Assembly (NCBI RefSeq): GCF_004339095.1
Contig: NZ_SMGQ01000011.1
Coordinates: 171,575-235,574 of the forward strand
DNA length: 64,000 nucleotides
Reading direction: 5' to 3'
From: Natranaerovirga hydrolytica
GTDB taxonomy: Bacteria > Bacillota > Clostridia > Lachnospirales > DSM-24629
The translations under genes and the position numbers were made by a program. Positions 8,833 through 18,256 of the stretch are shown here, piece by piece; positions within the stretch are counted from its first letter, which is position 1, and every line of letters begins with the position of its first letter. Below the pieces are notes generated by a model. The model saw only the letters and a list, made by a program, of their open reading frames with translations. It made no database searches and was not told the origin of the DNA.

Positions 8833-9574
8833 TCTATTTAAATCGTCATTTGTATCTTTCACCCCTGAAGACAAAAAGTTAATAAAAATAGAAAGCGAAG
8901 ACCCTAGAATCTTAAAATCTACTAACCCAAAAAAAGAAGATTATAGAGAAATCATTAAAAAAAAAGAAACAACTGAAAAAGAAAAAGTAGAAAAAAATCT
9001 CCAAGAAGCTGAAGCTATACTAAAAGAAGCTAAACTGGAAGCAGAAATGATTAAAAAAAATGCATATGAAGAAGGTAAAAAAAGTGGATACGAAAAAGGT
9101 TATGATTCAGGGTATAGTGAAGGTTACGAAGTTGGCAAGCAAGAAGCTGAACAATTAAAAGCAGAAGTAGACAAACAAGAAGCCGAAATGATTGCTAAGT
9201 ATGAAGGTTTAATAGAAAAATTAGAACCAAGGTTTGTTCAACTTGTAATCAATATTGTAGAAAAGCTAACAGGGGTTTTAGTAGAAGACAAAAAAGAGCT
9301 TATACTTAATATCATCAATAATGGCATTCAATCAAAAGATACAACAAAAGAATATGTTATTAATGTCTCAGATGAAGATTACAACTACATTATTGATAAC
9401 AGCAATGCCATTCATAACATAGGCAATCCAAATGTAAAAATAGATATTATAAGCAATACAAAATTATCAAAAGGTCAATGCTTTATAGAAACATCTAACG
9501 GCATTATTAATTCCAGTGTAGATGTTCAATTAAAAGAATTGATTTCTGATTTGAAGGTACTTGCAAGAATTTAA
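8825..9574 (+). CDS. fliH: Flagellar assembly protein FliH
   Basis: FliH binds and restrains the FliI ATPase at the export gate. The 249-residue protein has a long charged coiled coil (about 35-125). It includes GxxxG-like repeats, GKKSGYEKGYDSGYSEGYEVGK, typical of FliH; the family's V-ATPase subunit E-like C-terminal domain follows. It starts at TTG 8825, inside the last codons of fliG, with GGAGGTGACG upstream in the fliG 3' end. Confidence 0.9.
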   Translation: MSNLFKSSFVSFTPEDKKLIKIESEDPRILKSTNPKKEDYREIIKKKETTEKEKVEKNLQEAEAILKEAKLEAEMIKKNAYEEGKKSGYEKGYDSGYSEGYEVGKQEAEQLKAEVDKQEAEMIAKYEGLIEKLEPRFVQLVINIVEKLTGVLVEDKKELILNIINNGIQSKDTTKEYVINVSDEDYNYIIDNSNAIHNIGNPNVKIDIISNTKLSKGQCFIETSNGIINSSVDVQLKELISDLKVLARI

Positions 9575-9589
9575 AAGATAGGTGATTCT

Positions 9590-10900
9590 TTGGATACCAT
9601 AAATATTGAAAAATACAATAAACTATTAGAGAGATCATATATAAAGCATTTAGGTAGTGTATCTAAGGTGATTGGCTTAACCATAGAATCCATTGGACCC
9701 AATGTTAGTTTAGGGGACTTATGTGCCATTATTTCTAAAAGTCAAAAAACCAAAGTCTTAGCGGAAGTGGTTGGCTTTAGAGACAATAAAATTTTACTTA
9801 TGCCATTAGGCAGTGTGGAAGGAATTGGGATAGGCAGTACAGTAGAAGCAATTGGAGAGCCCCTTAAAGTTCCTGTAGGCTATAACTTGTTGGGTAAAGT
9901 ATTAGATGGTTTAGGTCAGCCCATTAATCAAGATGAAATATATGTTGACAATTATTATCCAGTAGAAGCAACACCACCTAATCCATTAAATAGAAATCGA
10001 ATCTCTGAATCACTTAATTTAGGTATCAAAGCAATAGATGGTATGTTAACTGTTGGAAAAGGACAAAGAATGGGAATTTTTGCAGGCAGCGGTGTTGGTA
10101 AAAGTACATTACTAGGTATGATTGCTAAAAATGCTTCATCTGATATTAACGTTATTGGTTTAATTGGTGAGCGTGGTAGAGAAGTAAGAGAGTTTATAGA
10201 AAGGGACTTAGGAGAAGAAGGTCTAAAACAATCTATTGTTGTAGTAGCAACATCAGATCAGCCTGCATTAATAAGACAAAAAGCTGCTAAAACAGCAACA
10301 GCTATTGCCGAATATTTTAGAGATGAAGGCAAAGATGTTCTGCTGATGATGGACTCATTAACACGTTTTTCTATGGCTCAAAGAGAAATAGGCTTATCTA
10401 TAGGAGAACCTCCTGTTACGAGAGGTTACACCCCTAGTGTATTTTCACAAATGCCTAAAATATTAGAACGGGCAGGGAACTCAGAAAAAGGTTCTATAAC
10501 AGGCTTATATACAGTTTTAGTAGATGGTGATGACTTTAATGAGCCTATTACAGATACAGCAAGAGGGATATTAGATGGCCATATTATGTTATCACGAAGT
10601 TTAGCCAATAAAAATCATTTTCCTGCCATAGATGTTTTACATAGTATATCGCGTGTAATGAATGATATTGCTACAGATGAACATAAAGAGCTTGCCAATA
10701 AATTGAAAGCCGTACTGGCAACCTATAGAGAGTCAGAAGACATCATTAATATAGGTGCTTATAAAAAAGGTTCTAGTAAAGATATTGATTATGCCATTAA
10801 AAAGATCGATCATATTAACGGGTTTCTTAAACAAAAAACAGATTCCCACATTCCTTTTGAAGAAACCTTAAAGGAATTATCAAATATTTTCAATGAATAG
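9590..10900 (+). CDS. fliI: Flagellum-specific export ATPase FliI
   Basis: FliI hydrolyses ATP to unfold and deliver export substrates. The 436-residue protein is an F1-beta-like ATPase. The Walker A motif is GSGVGKST near residue 165 and the Walker B region is VLLMMDSLTRF near 246-256. The family stretch GERGREVREFIERDLG is also present. It starts at TTG 9590 behind AGGTG, directly after fliH, and is followed by fliJ after eight bases, the normal fliHIJ order. Confidence 0.97.
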   Translation: MDTINIEKYNKLLERSYIKHLGSVSKVIGLTIESIGPNVSLGDLCAIISKSQKTKVLAEVVGFRDNKILLMPLGSVEGIGIGSTVEAIGEPLKVPVGYNLLGKVLDGLGQPINQDEIYVDNYYPVEATPPNPLNRNRISESLNLGIKAIDGMLTVGKGQRMGIFAGSGVGKSTLLGMIAKNASSDINVIGLIGERGREVREFIERDLGEEGLKQSIVVVATSDQPALIRQKAAKTATAIAEYFRDEGKDVLLMMDSLTRFSMAQREIGLSIGEPPVTRGYTPSVFSQMPKILERAGNSEKGSITGLYTVLVDGDDFNEPITDTARGILDGHIMLSRSLANKNHFPAIDVLHSISRVMNDIATDEHKELANKLKAVLATYRESEDIINIGAYKKGSSKDIDYAIKKIDHINGFLKQKTDSHIPFEETLKELSNIFNE

Positions 10901-10908
10901 GTGATTAG

Positions 10909-11355
10909 ATGGCACGGTTCAATTATAAATTACAAAATATATTAGATATTAAAAATAAAATGGAAGAGCAAAAAAAAATCTCATATTCTGAAGCAAGCAG
11001 AGAATATTCAATTCAAGAAGAAAAGGTTTTTGGATTACACGAAAAAAGAAATCAATATGAAAATCGATTTAAAAGTAGCGTTAATGTTAGCATGAGAGCT
11101 ACAGAACTGAAAACATTTTATTCTGAAATAGAGTGTATTAAAGATTTTTGTAAAAAAGAAGAAAAAAAACTCAAACAATCGGAAAACAAATTAGAAGATG
11201 CTAGGATAAAAATGAATGAAGCGATGATAGAGAGAAAAACTTATGAGAAGTTAAAAGAGAAATCTTTTGAAAACTTCATATTAGAAGAAAACAAAAAAGA
11301 GAGTAAAAGTTTAGATGAATTAATCAGTTACAAATACTCTAAACCCCAACAATAG
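10909..11355 (+). CDS. fliJ: Flagellar export protein FliJ
   Basis: FliJ is a small coiled-coil protein that links the export ATPase to FlhA and escorts chaperones. The 148-residue product is almost entirely charged helix. It starts MARFNYKLQNILDIKNKMEE, the usual FliJ opening. Sequence conservation in this family is low, so the call rests on that N-terminus, the size, the coiled-coil nature and the position after fliI. Confidence 0.9.
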   Translation: MARFNYKLQNILDIKNKMEEQKKISYSEASREYSIQEEKVFGLHEKRNQYENRFKSSVNVSMRATELKTFYSEIECIKDFCKKEEKKLKQSENKLEDARIKMNEAMIERKTYEKLKEKSFENFILEENKKESKSLDELISYKYSKPQQ

Positions 11356-11365
11356 GAGGGTGATT

Positions 11366-12103
11366 ATGGCAAATAATGAAAATAAAAGTAAAGGCGCTTT
11401 AATTCCTGTGATAATAGGCGTTGGTTTAACAATATTATTGTTAACAGGATTTGGGCTCTTAATAAAATTTGATATAGCAGGATTTGGAAACGTTGTTATG
11501 CGACCCTTATTAGATGATGTGCCTGTTCTTAATATGATTTTACCTAATGAAGAAATAACAGAGGATAGTCCAGAAGATATAGAAGGTAATATATATAACA
11601 TAGAAACACTTGAAGAGGCTATCCATTTATTGAGTGAAAAAGACAGCCTATTAGAAAATAAAGATGAAGAAATCCGATTGCTTTACCAAGATATAGATAG
11701 ACTTCAAGATGAAGTTGATAGACTTAGAAACTTTGAAGAGACTTATGAAGCGTTTTTAAGAGAAAGAGAAGAATTCGATGAATTAGTTGTGTTTGGTGAT
11801 GATGCACCAAGCGTAGAAGAGTATCAAAGATTTTATGAGTCCATATATCCTCAGAATGCTGAAAACATTTATGAGAGAATTATGGAAGAGCAGTATTATG
11901 ATGAAAGGGCGTCAGCTTATGCAAAGACTTATCAAGATATGCGTGCAGCTGATGCAGCAAGAATTCTGGAATCTATGATGACAGATTTGGATTTGGTTGT
12001 TCTAATACTTGAAAATATAAATAGTGAACAACGGGCTAGAATTTTAGGTGCAATGGAACCAAGAACAGCAGCAAGAATAACAAGGAGAATGGCACCTCAG
12101 TAA
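11366..12103 (+). CDS. MotE/YlxF-like flagellar protein with MgtE-N-like C-terminus
   Basis: This 245-residue protein occupies the place of B. subtilis ylxF, between fliJ and fliK. It has one N-terminal membrane helix (about 13-32) and a coiled coil (about 72-125). The C-terminal segment, MMTDLDLVVLILENINSEQR and the following ARILGAMEPRTAARITRRMA, resembles the MgtE intracellular N domain found in MotE proteins. MotE-like proteins are linked to export of the hook-length regulator or to motor assembly; the role here is inferred. ATG 11366 is chosen over GTG 11360 because that GTG overlaps the AGGAGG site. Confidence 0.8.
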   Translation: MANNENKSKGALIPVIIGVGLTILLLTGFGLLIKFDIAGFGNVVMRPLLDDVPVLNMILPNEEITEDSPEDIEGNIYNIETLEEAIHLLSEKDSLLENKDEEIRLLYQDIDRLQDEVDRLRNFEETYEAFLREREEFDELVVFGDDAPSVEEYQRFYESIYPQNAENIYERIMEEQYYDERASAYAKTYQDMRAADAARILESMMTDLDLVVLILENINSEQRARILGAMEPRTAARITRRMAPQ

Positions 12104-12138
12104 TGAATTCTAGACTATATAAGAAAGGAGGGGAATAG

Positions 12139-13437
12139 ATGAATGGATTTGTAATGTTAGATACTCAAAGGGACTTTAATGCTACAGTAGACTTAAAATC
12201 ATCAAGGAATCCGTCAAATAATCGATTTGATGATATTATGAAAAATGTATCAAAAAATCAAAGTGACTCTAATACCAATCATTCAAAGGCAGAGAAAACA
12301 AATAATAGCCAAGAAAATGACAATACAAACAAAAAAGTAACCAAGGGTTCTAATAAGAACATTAAAACAAATGAAAAAGAAGAAAATCTTGAAATGGATA
12401 AAGAAAAGACATTAGAAAAAATAGTAGAAATCATAACAGAGACTCTAGGTATATCTGAAGAACAACTGTATGCACTATTGGATCAACTAGAACTAGAATT
12501 AGACGATTTAATCATTGCAGATAACCTACAATTATTAACCATTGAAGCGTTGGAAGTAAAAGATATGATAGAAGTGCTGACAGATGGTGAATTGTCCTTA
12601 GACATTAAGAATATGTTCCAAGAAATAAAAGAGATTGGTAAAGCAATAGAAAAAAATATAGAAAATAATGCAGCAATAGTCGAAGAGACAGCATTGAATA
12701 ATGATTTAGGCAGTAGTAAGCAAGAGCGTAATACAAACGTTGTTGTGCAAGGTGATACACATACAACAGACAATAAACATTCAGAAGAACAACTTGAGAC
12801 AGCAAAAGCAGAAAATGTAAAAGAAAAAGAAATAACATTTGATGTTCATTTAGAAAAGGATAACTCAAAAAGTAATCAAGAAGATTCTTCCAAACAAAGT
12901 GATTTAAGCAACTCTTTTATGGACAAATTAAGCAAACAATTGGAAGGTAAAATGTCAGTTGAAGTGGAACCGCTTGGACAAGACGAAAATTTTAGCTATG
13001 AAAAGATTATTAAACAACTTGTTAATCAAATTAAAGTTCAAATTAAACCAGAAGTGACTAAAATGGAGTTTCAGCTTAACCCGGAACATTTAGGTAAAGT
13101 GAATTTTATGCTGACTTCCGAACAAGGTTTGGTTTCAGCAAGGTTTGTAGCTCAGAATCAACTGGTTAAAGATACCATTGAAACTCAAGTATTTCATTTA
13201 AGAGAAACATTAGAAGAACAAGGGATAAAAGTGGACAAGATAGAAGTGGTATTAGCCAATGAAGCTTTTAACCATGAAAAACAAGATGATTCTCAAAAAA
13301 ATAATGAACAAGAATCAAGTAAAAAAGGTATGAAGATTATAAAAAGAAAAGATCTATTAGGAGAAGACGCAATGGAAGAAGAGTCAGATGTTTCTAAAGA
13401 AAAAGAAACAGACTCAGTAATTGATTATACAGCGTAA
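12139..13437 (+). CDS. fliK: Flagellar hook-length control protein FliK
   Basis: FliK measures hook length and switches the export apparatus to filament substrates. The 432-residue product has a long, low-complexity N-terminal half rich in Asn, Lys, Glu and Ser. A conserved C-terminal hook-length domain follows (about 312-378), with the core FQLNPEHLGKVNFMLTSEQG and LRETLEEQGIKVDKIEV. ATG at 12139 follows AGGAGGGG. The fast-evolving N-terminal region is normal for the family. Confidence 0.92.
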   Translation: MNGFVMLDTQRDFNATVDLKSSRNPSNNRFDDIMKNVSKNQSDSNTNHSKAEKTNNSQENDNTNKKVTKGSNKNIKTNEKEENLEMDKEKTLEKIVEIITETLGISEEQLYALLDQLELELDDLIIADNLQLLTIEALEVKDMIEVLTDGELSLDIKNMFQEIKEIGKAIEKNIENNAAIVEETALNNDLGSSKQERNTNVVVQGDTHTTDNKHSEEQLETAKAENVKEKEITFDVHLEKDNSKSNQEDSSKQSDLSNSFMDKLSKQLEGKMSVEVEPLGQDENFSYEKIIKQLVNQIKVQIKPEVTKMEFQLNPEHLGKVNFMLTSEQGLVSARFVAQNQLVKDTIETQVFHLRETLEEQGIKVDKIEVVLANEAFNHEKQDDSQKNNEQESSKKGMKIIKRKDLLGEDAMEEESDVSKEKETDSVIDYTA

Positions 13438-13449
13438 GGTGGTGAAAAG

Positions 13450-13938
13450 ATGAGTTCTATTAATGAAATAAGAGATGGTTTAATTGAAAAATATGGTCAC
13501 AAAGCAGAAACCAAAGAACATGGAGATTCTCTTGGAAAAGATGCCTTTTTACAGCTCTTAGTAACACAAATGCAGCATCAGGATCCATTAAATCCAATGG
13601 ATGACAAAGAATTTATTGCTCAAATGGCTCAATTTTCAGCGTTAGAACAAATGCAAAATCTTAACGCAAGTTTCTCAGATCAACAAGCATTTTCTTTGAT
13701 TGGAAAAGGTGTTGTGGCGCAAGTTACCAATCCTCATACTTATGAAGTACAAACCGTAGTAGGAGAAGTAGAAGCGGTGACCAAAGTAAATGGAAAAATC
13801 TATTTGGAATTAGATGATTACACCATAACTTTAGATGATGTAAGATCTGTATTTAGTATGCCAGATAAAGAAAAGGTTGATGATACAGATGATGTAGAAG
13901 AAGATGATGATAAAAATAAGGATGAGGTTACTGATTAA
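13450..13938 (+). CDS. flgD: Flagellar hook assembly (cap) protein FlgD
   Basis: FlgD forms the scaffold cap under which hook subunits polymerise. The 162-residue protein contains the family signature LGKDAFLQLLVTQMQHQDPL followed by NPMDDKEFIAQMAQFSALEQM. It is the short form typical of Firmicutes. The C-terminus is a very acidic tail. It lies 12 bases after fliK. Confidence 0.95.
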   Translation: MSSINEIRDGLIEKYGHKAETKEHGDSLGKDAFLQLLVTQMQHQDPLNPMDDKEFIAQMAQFSALEQMQNLNASFSDQQAFSLIGKGVVAQVTNPHTYEVQTVVGEVEAVTKVNGKIYLELDDYTITLDDVRSVFSMPDKEKVDDTDDVEEDDDKNKDEVTD

Positions 13939-13961
13939 ATAATTATTATAGGAGGGATAAC

Positions 13962-14357
13962 ATGAAAATACAAAAGCATAATTTTCCTTCCATCGAACAA
14001 GTTAAAAATTCATATGCAACAACAAAGCAATCAAGTATTCAGTTAAAAACAAAAACCAGTTCATTTGATGCATTACTAAAAGCTGAGTTAGACACAAAAA
14101 CAGAAGGACTAAAATTTTCTAAGCATGCCAATGAGCGATTAGAAAAAAGAAATATAGAACTTTCTACCAATCAAATCAGAAGATTAGAAGACAGTTTGTT
14201 AAAAGCAAATGAAAAAGGTATAAAAGAAAGTCTTGTCTTAATGGACAATATTTCCTTTGTTATCAATGTCCCTAATCAAACAGTGATTACAGCAATGGAT
14301 AATGAGTCAAGTGAAGAACAAATTTTTACAAATATTGATGGAGCTGTAATTATATAG
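13962..14357 (+). CDS. Conserved flagellar operon protein (TIGR02530-like)
   Basis: This 131-residue protein sits between flgD and flgE, where Firmicutes often carry a small flagellar-operon protein of the TIGR02530 type. The matching core is FSKHANERLEKRNIELSTNQ at about residues 47-66. A second conserved stretch, ALDNISFVINV-like (VLMDNISFVINVPNQTVIT), lies near residues 88-106. The precise function of the family is not settled, though its position points to hook assembly. ATG at 13962 follows AGGAGG. Confidence 0.8.
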   Translation: MKIQKHNFPSIEQVKNSYATTKQSSIQLKTKTSSFDALLKAELDTKTEGLKFSKHANERLEKRNIELSTNQIRRLEDSLLKANEKGIKESLVLMDNISFVINVPNQTVITAMDNESSEEQIFTNIDGAVII

Positions 14358-14432
14358 CTGGACCTTTAAGGAGGCTATAAATTCCTGAATGACAGATGGA
14401 ATTTTACAGTAATAAAAGGAGGTTAATGCATT

Positions 14433-15719
14433 ATGATGCGTTCAATGTACTCAGGAGTATCAGGACTGAGAGTTCATCAAACAAAGATGGACGTCATAGG
14501 TAATAATATATCAAATGTTAATACAGCAGGATTTAAATCAAGTCGAGTAACTTTTAGTGAAGTTTTTTCACAAACATTACAAGGTGCCAGTGGTGCCAAT
14601 GCAGCAACGGGTAGAGGGGGTACCAATCCAATGCAAATTGGTTTAGGTGTAGATGTAGCCTCTATTGATAATATCATGACAGAAGGTGCTTCACAAAGAA
14701 CAGACAATCCTCTTGATCTTAAAATTGAAGGCGAAGGATTCTTCATAGTAGATGATGGAACTGGTCCTAAATTTACAAGAGCAGGGGCATTTCGTCCAGA
14801 TGATTTTGGTAATTTAGTAACACCAGAAGGTTATAGGGTTATGGGATGGCCAGTGGATGGCAATAATGATATTCAACAAGGTATGGTAGAACCATTATCC
14901 ATTATGTCACCACAAAACTTATACTCTGATCCGGAGGCAACAACTGATGTATACGTTGAGGGGAACATTGATTTAAATGATCCTCAACTTGCAACAGATA
15001 ACGGTGTGCCTTTTACTTTTAATTTTTATGATAACTTAGGATATCGTTATACAGCAGAGTTTAACATTGTAGAAGATGGTGATAACTATCAGATAGGTTT
15101 AACAAATATATATAATTCTAATGGTGACCCTATTGATGAAAATGATATGCCTGATTTTGACTTAGAACTAGAATTTGATGCAACTAATGGAAGAGTAGTA
15201 GGTGACGGTTTAGGTGAGCTAAATGGCTTGGTTAATGCGGCTGGAGAAGAGTTTGGAGACATCAACATTGACTTTAGTTCATTAACATTATTCTCAGGAA
15301 ACACAAATATTGATGCTCACAGAGGCGACCAAGATGGCTATGGTGCAGGGAGTGCAGCTGGGACTTTATCAGGATACAGTGTAGGTCCAGATGGGATTAT
15401 TTTAGGTACTTATACTAATGGAGATGTAAAAAATCTAGGACAAATTGTTATTACTGAGTTTAGAAATCCCTCTGGTTTAGAAAAAATTGGTAACAACTTA
15501 TTTGCTGCAACCAACAACTCAGGAGAGTTTGATGGTATTGGTATGGATCCAACAGCAAATGGTGGCAGTTTAAATGGAGGAGTACTTGAAATGTCTAATG
15601 TTGATTTATCTCAAGAGTTTACAGAGATGATTACAACACAAAGAGGATTTCAAGCCAACTCAAGAACCATTACGACAACAGATGAAATGTTACAAGAATT
15701 GGTTAATCTGAAAAGATAA
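14433..15719 (+). CDS. flgE: Flagellar hook protein FlgE
   Basis: FlgE is the hook subunit. The 428-residue protein starts MMRSMYSGVSGLRVHQTKMD and continues GNNISNVNTAGFKSSR, the axial-protein signature. A D1 domain and the C-terminal SNVDLSQEFTEMITTQRGFQ helix complete it. Both paralogue types (FlgE, FlgF/G) share these ends; the length and the place after flgD favour FlgE. No flgF or flgG is in this window. A large hairpin follows directly. Confidence 0.93.
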   Translation: MMRSMYSGVSGLRVHQTKMDVIGNNISNVNTAGFKSSRVTFSEVFSQTLQGASGANAATGRGGTNPMQIGLGVDVASIDNIMTEGASQRTDNPLDLKIEGEGFFIVDDGTGPKFTRAGAFRPDDFGNLVTPEGYRVMGWPVDGNNDIQQGMVEPLSIMSPQNLYSDPEATTDVYVEGNIDLNDPQLATDNGVPFTFNFYDNLGYRYTAEFNIVEDGDNYQIGLTNIYNSNGDPIDENDMPDFDLELEFDATNGRVVGDGLGELNGLVNAAGEEFGDINIDFSSLTLFSGNTNIDAHRGDQDGYGAGSAAGTLSGYSVGPDGIILGTYTNGDVKNLGQIVITEFRNPSGLEKIGNNLFAATNNSGEFDGIGMDPTANGGSLNGGVLEMSNVDLSQEFTEMITTQRGFQANSRTITTTDEMLQELVNLKR

Positions 15720-15722
15720 TGG

Positions 15723-15762
15723 ATAAACGAAGGGTGAATTATATCTTTCATCCTTCGTTTAT
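15723..15762 (+). terminator. Hairpin between flgE and swrD (attenuator-like)
   Basis: A 16-bp stem with one G-T wobble, ATAAACGAAGGGTGAA (15723-15738) with TTCATCCTTCGTTTAT (15747-15762), has an 8-base loop. Only a short, interrupted T-rich tail follows (ATATAATTTTTC). It lies inside the operon, so it may reduce read-through after the hook gene or protect the 3' end of the upstream mRNA, rather than end transcription fully. Confidence 0.65.
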
Positions 15763-15790
15763 ATATAATTTTTCATAAGAAGGTGTTAAA

Positions 15791-15994
15791 ATGATAGAAG
15801 TAACTAAGATCAATAATGTGAAAATCATTATAAATGCTGAATTAATTGAAAGCATTGAAGAAACACCGGATACACTGATTACACTTACGACTGGAAAAAA
15901 GATTGTCGTAAAAGAAGAAGTTAAAAAAGTGATTCATTTAGCAATCGCATATAAGAAAAAAATTCATAGTAGCCAATTTGAAATAAGAGATTAA
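15791..15994 (+). CDS. swrD: FlbD/SwrD family flagellar protein
   Basis: This 67-residue protein matches the FlbD/SwrD family (B. subtilis YlzI): MIEVTKINN at the start, then a short beta-rich region with ETPDTLITLTTGKK and VKEEVKKVI. SwrD raises flagellar motor power in B. subtilis, acting with the stator. Its position directly before motAB fits such a role. ATG at 15791 follows AGAAGGTG. Confidence 0.88.
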   Translation: MIEVTKINNVKIIINAELIESIEETPDTLITLTTGKKIVVKEEVKKVIHLAIAYKKKIHSSQFEIRD

Positions 15995-16101
15995 AGCTAA
16001 AGAAATTAGCAAATATAGGAAGGTTGACTTATTTGCAAATGATGCTAATTGTATTATATTATTAACTAAGCAAAAAAAGCTGAGATAGTGAGGTGGAGAC
16101 A

Positions 16102-16905
16102 TTGGATATTGCGTCAATTGTTGGAATTATAGCAGGTATATTTTTTCTTTTAACAGCAGTATTATTAAGAGGAGACTTAGGTTCTTTTGCAGATGCAGCA
16201 TCAGTTATGATTGTTTTAGGTGGGACGATAGCAGCATCGGCAATATCTTACCCTTTAAAAAAATTCTTAAATTCTTTAAAAGCTATAAAACTTATCTTTA
16301 AGAATACTGATTTGGATGAAGGCGAAGCCATAAAAAGAATTATAGACTTGTCAAATGTTGCGAGAAAAGAAGGACTATTGGCATTAGAAGAAGCAACCCA
16401 AAACATAGAAGATGATTTTCTTAAAAAAGGCGTTCTGCTTATTGTAGACGGCACAGATCCGGAATTGGTTAGAAGTATATTAGAAACGGAAATGGCTTTT
16501 ATAGAAAATAGACATAATGATGTACAAGGTTTTTGGACTAATATAGGGACTTTAGCACCTGCATGGGGGATGATTGGTACCTTAATTGGTCTAATCACAA
16601 TGTTAGAAACGATGGATGATCCGGCATCTGTTGGTCCTAGTATGTCTGTAGCTTTAATCACAACATTATATGGTTCATTAATAGCAAACTTTTTAGCCAT
16701 TCCTATTGCGAGTAAATTAAAAATTAGAAGTGCAGAAGAAATATTACTTAAAGAAGTTATGATAGAAGGACTTTTATCTATACAAGCAGGAGAAAATCCA
16801 AGGGTTATTGAGGAAAAATTAAAAGCATTCTTATCACCTACATTAAGAAATAACTTAAATGATCAACAAGGTGCAAATGCTGGTAATGAAGAAGGTGTTG
16901 CTTAA
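16102..16905 (+). CDS. motA: Flagellar motor stator protein MotA
   Basis: MotA forms the ion-conducting stator with MotB. The 267-residue protein has four hydrophobic segments: two near the N-terminus and two later around TLAPAWGMIGTLIGLITML and VALITTLYGSLIANFLAIP. The proline-containing channel motif PAWGMIGT is present. The frame is open to GTG 16093, but TTG 16102 is preferred because AGGTGG at 16091-16096 is the evident ribosome binding site. A stator pair inside the fla/che operon is a clostridial arrangement; B. subtilis keeps motAB elsewhere. Confidence 0.95.
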   Translation: MDIASIVGIIAGIFFLLTAVLLRGDLGSFADAASVMIVLGGTIAASAISYPLKKFLNSLKAIKLIFKNTDLDEGEAIKRIIDLSNVARKEGLLALEEATQNIEDDFLKKGVLLIVDGTDPELVRSILETEMAFIENRHNDVQGFWTNIGTLAPAWGMIGTLIGLITMLETMDDPASVGPSMSVALITTLYGSLIANFLAIPIASKLKIRSAEEILLKEVMIEGLLSIQAGENPRVIEEKLKAFLSPTLRNNLNDQQGANAGNEEGVA

Positions 16906-17672
16906 TGGCAAGAAGAAGACAGCAAAAGCCAGAATCTTCTCAAAACGGAGCCCCGGCTTGGATGAATACATATGGTGATATGGTAACGTTATTGCTATGT
17001 TTCTTTGTATTATTGTTTTCTATGTCTACAATTGATATAGTCAAATTTCAAGAATTAATTAGTTCTTTTGATAATAGAATTGATTTAATGCCTGGTGGAA
17101 TGGCTATAGAAGAAGGTGAAATGATAGTCAGTGGAATTAGTCAATTAGATGATTTGGCTTTTTACACAGAACAAGGAAGAGATGGCGATGAAGATTCTTA
17201 TGAAGAAAGACTAGAAGAATCAAGAGAAACAGCAGAAGCAATAGAAGAATTATTAGAAGAACATAATATATCAGATAATGTTGAAGTGAATTATACGGCA
17301 CAATATATTCAATTATCTTTAGATGGTGCCTTTTTATTTGATAGTGGGTTAGCAGATTTAAAAAATGAAGGAATAGAGTTAATGGAGATTGTCGGAGATA
17401 TTCTTAGGAATTACGAAAGTCAAGACATAGCCGTTGAAGGACATACAGATAATATTCCAATTGAGTCTTTTCGATTTCCAAGCAATTGGTATTTGTCATC
17501 AGCAAGAGCCATAACTGTAGCAGATTATTTAATTAATAATAAAGGCTTTAATCCAGAGACCTTATTTGCAGTTGGCTATGGAGAATATAGACCTGTTGAT
17601 ACCAATTCCACTGCCCAAGGACGAGCAAGAAATCGACGTGTAGAAATCAAAATAGTGAATGAAGTCAATTAA
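16905..17672 (+). CDS. motB: Flagellar motor stator protein MotB
   Basis: MotB anchors the stator to peptidoglycan. The 255-residue protein has one transmembrane helix (about 26-44) with the proton-binding aspartate D25 in MNTYGDMVTLLLCFF. The OmpA-like peptidoglycan-binding domain is C-terminal, with VEGHTDNIPI near 178 and ARNRRVEIKI near the end. The ATG at 16905 overlaps the motA stop by one base (TAATG), which implies translational coupling and equal output. Confidence 0.97.
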   Translation: MARRRQQKPESSQNGAPAWMNTYGDMVTLLLCFFVLLFSMSTIDIVKFQELISSFDNRIDLMPGGMAIEEGEMIVSGISQLDDLAFYTEQGRDGDEDSYEERLEESRETAEAIEELLEEHNISDNVEVNYTAQYIQLSLDGAFLFDSGLADLKNEGIELMEIVGDILRNYESQDIAVEGHTDNIPIESFRFPSNWYLSSARAITVADYLINNKGFNPETLFAVGYGEYRPVDTNSTAQGRARNRRVEIKIVNEVN

Positions 17673-17704
17673 AAAAGTAAAAAAGCAAGTAAGGAGAGTG
17701 TGAA

Positions 17705-18223
17705 ATGGATAAGAATAAGATTATTTTACCTATAGGTATTGCAATACTATTTGTGAACTTGATTTTGCTAATATTGCTTATTGTACTTGCTTTACCACCA
17801 TTAACAAGTGTTAATAAAATTGTAACCACTATGGAACAAGTGTTAGAATTAGAATATATTCATAATGGTGAGGCAAATCAAAACGTACCAATTAGTGAAT
17901 TAAAAACAGTTAGTATAGATGGACAAACATCTGTCAACATTCGTTCAATGACAACCAATAACAACCATGTTTTAAGACTAAGTGTTGGATTTGCAATTAA
18001 TGAAAATGCAAATGATGTAGAAGATGTTATACAAGAATTACAAGAAAAAGAAGAATATATACTGAGTCAAGTTGCTTCTGTAGCCAGAAGAAAAACTTAT
18101 GAAGACATTATAACGGAAGATGGTGTGGATGAGTTGACGTCAGAGATTGTAACTCATATCAATCAATTATTAAGAACCAATGCCATTGTAGACGTCATTT
18201 ATAAGGATTTTATGTATAATTAA
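17705..18223 (+). CDS. fliL: Flagellar basal body-associated protein FliL
   Basis: FliL surrounds and supports the stator units. The 172-residue product has one N-terminal membrane helix (about 6-30) and a periplasmic C-terminal domain with the typical RRKTYEDIITEDGVDELTSE stretch. Its place between motB and fliM supports the call. ATG at 17705 follows AGGAGAG. Confidence 0.9.
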   Translation: MDKNKIILPIGIAILFVNLILLILLIVLALPPLTSVNKIVTTMEQVLELEYIHNGEANQNVPISELKTVSIDGQTSVNIRSMTTNNNHVLRLSVGFAINENANDVEDVIQELQEKEEYILSQVASVARRKTYEDIITEDGVDELTSEIVTHINQLLRTNAIVDVIYKDFMYN

Positions 18224-18256
18224 ATATAAAATTTATGTAATAGGAGGTGAGGTATA

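Noticed and set aside
3516-12122. Shared 14-mer AATTCTAGACTATA before codY and before fliK
   Set aside because: In AT-rich DNA of this size many exact 14-mer pairs are expected by chance, and the surroundings are unrelated.
15995-16101. Promoter for motAB (TTGCAA with TATATT)
   Set aside because: The spacing is 16 and both elements are weak; nearby AATTAGC/GCTAATT pairings were also too short to call.
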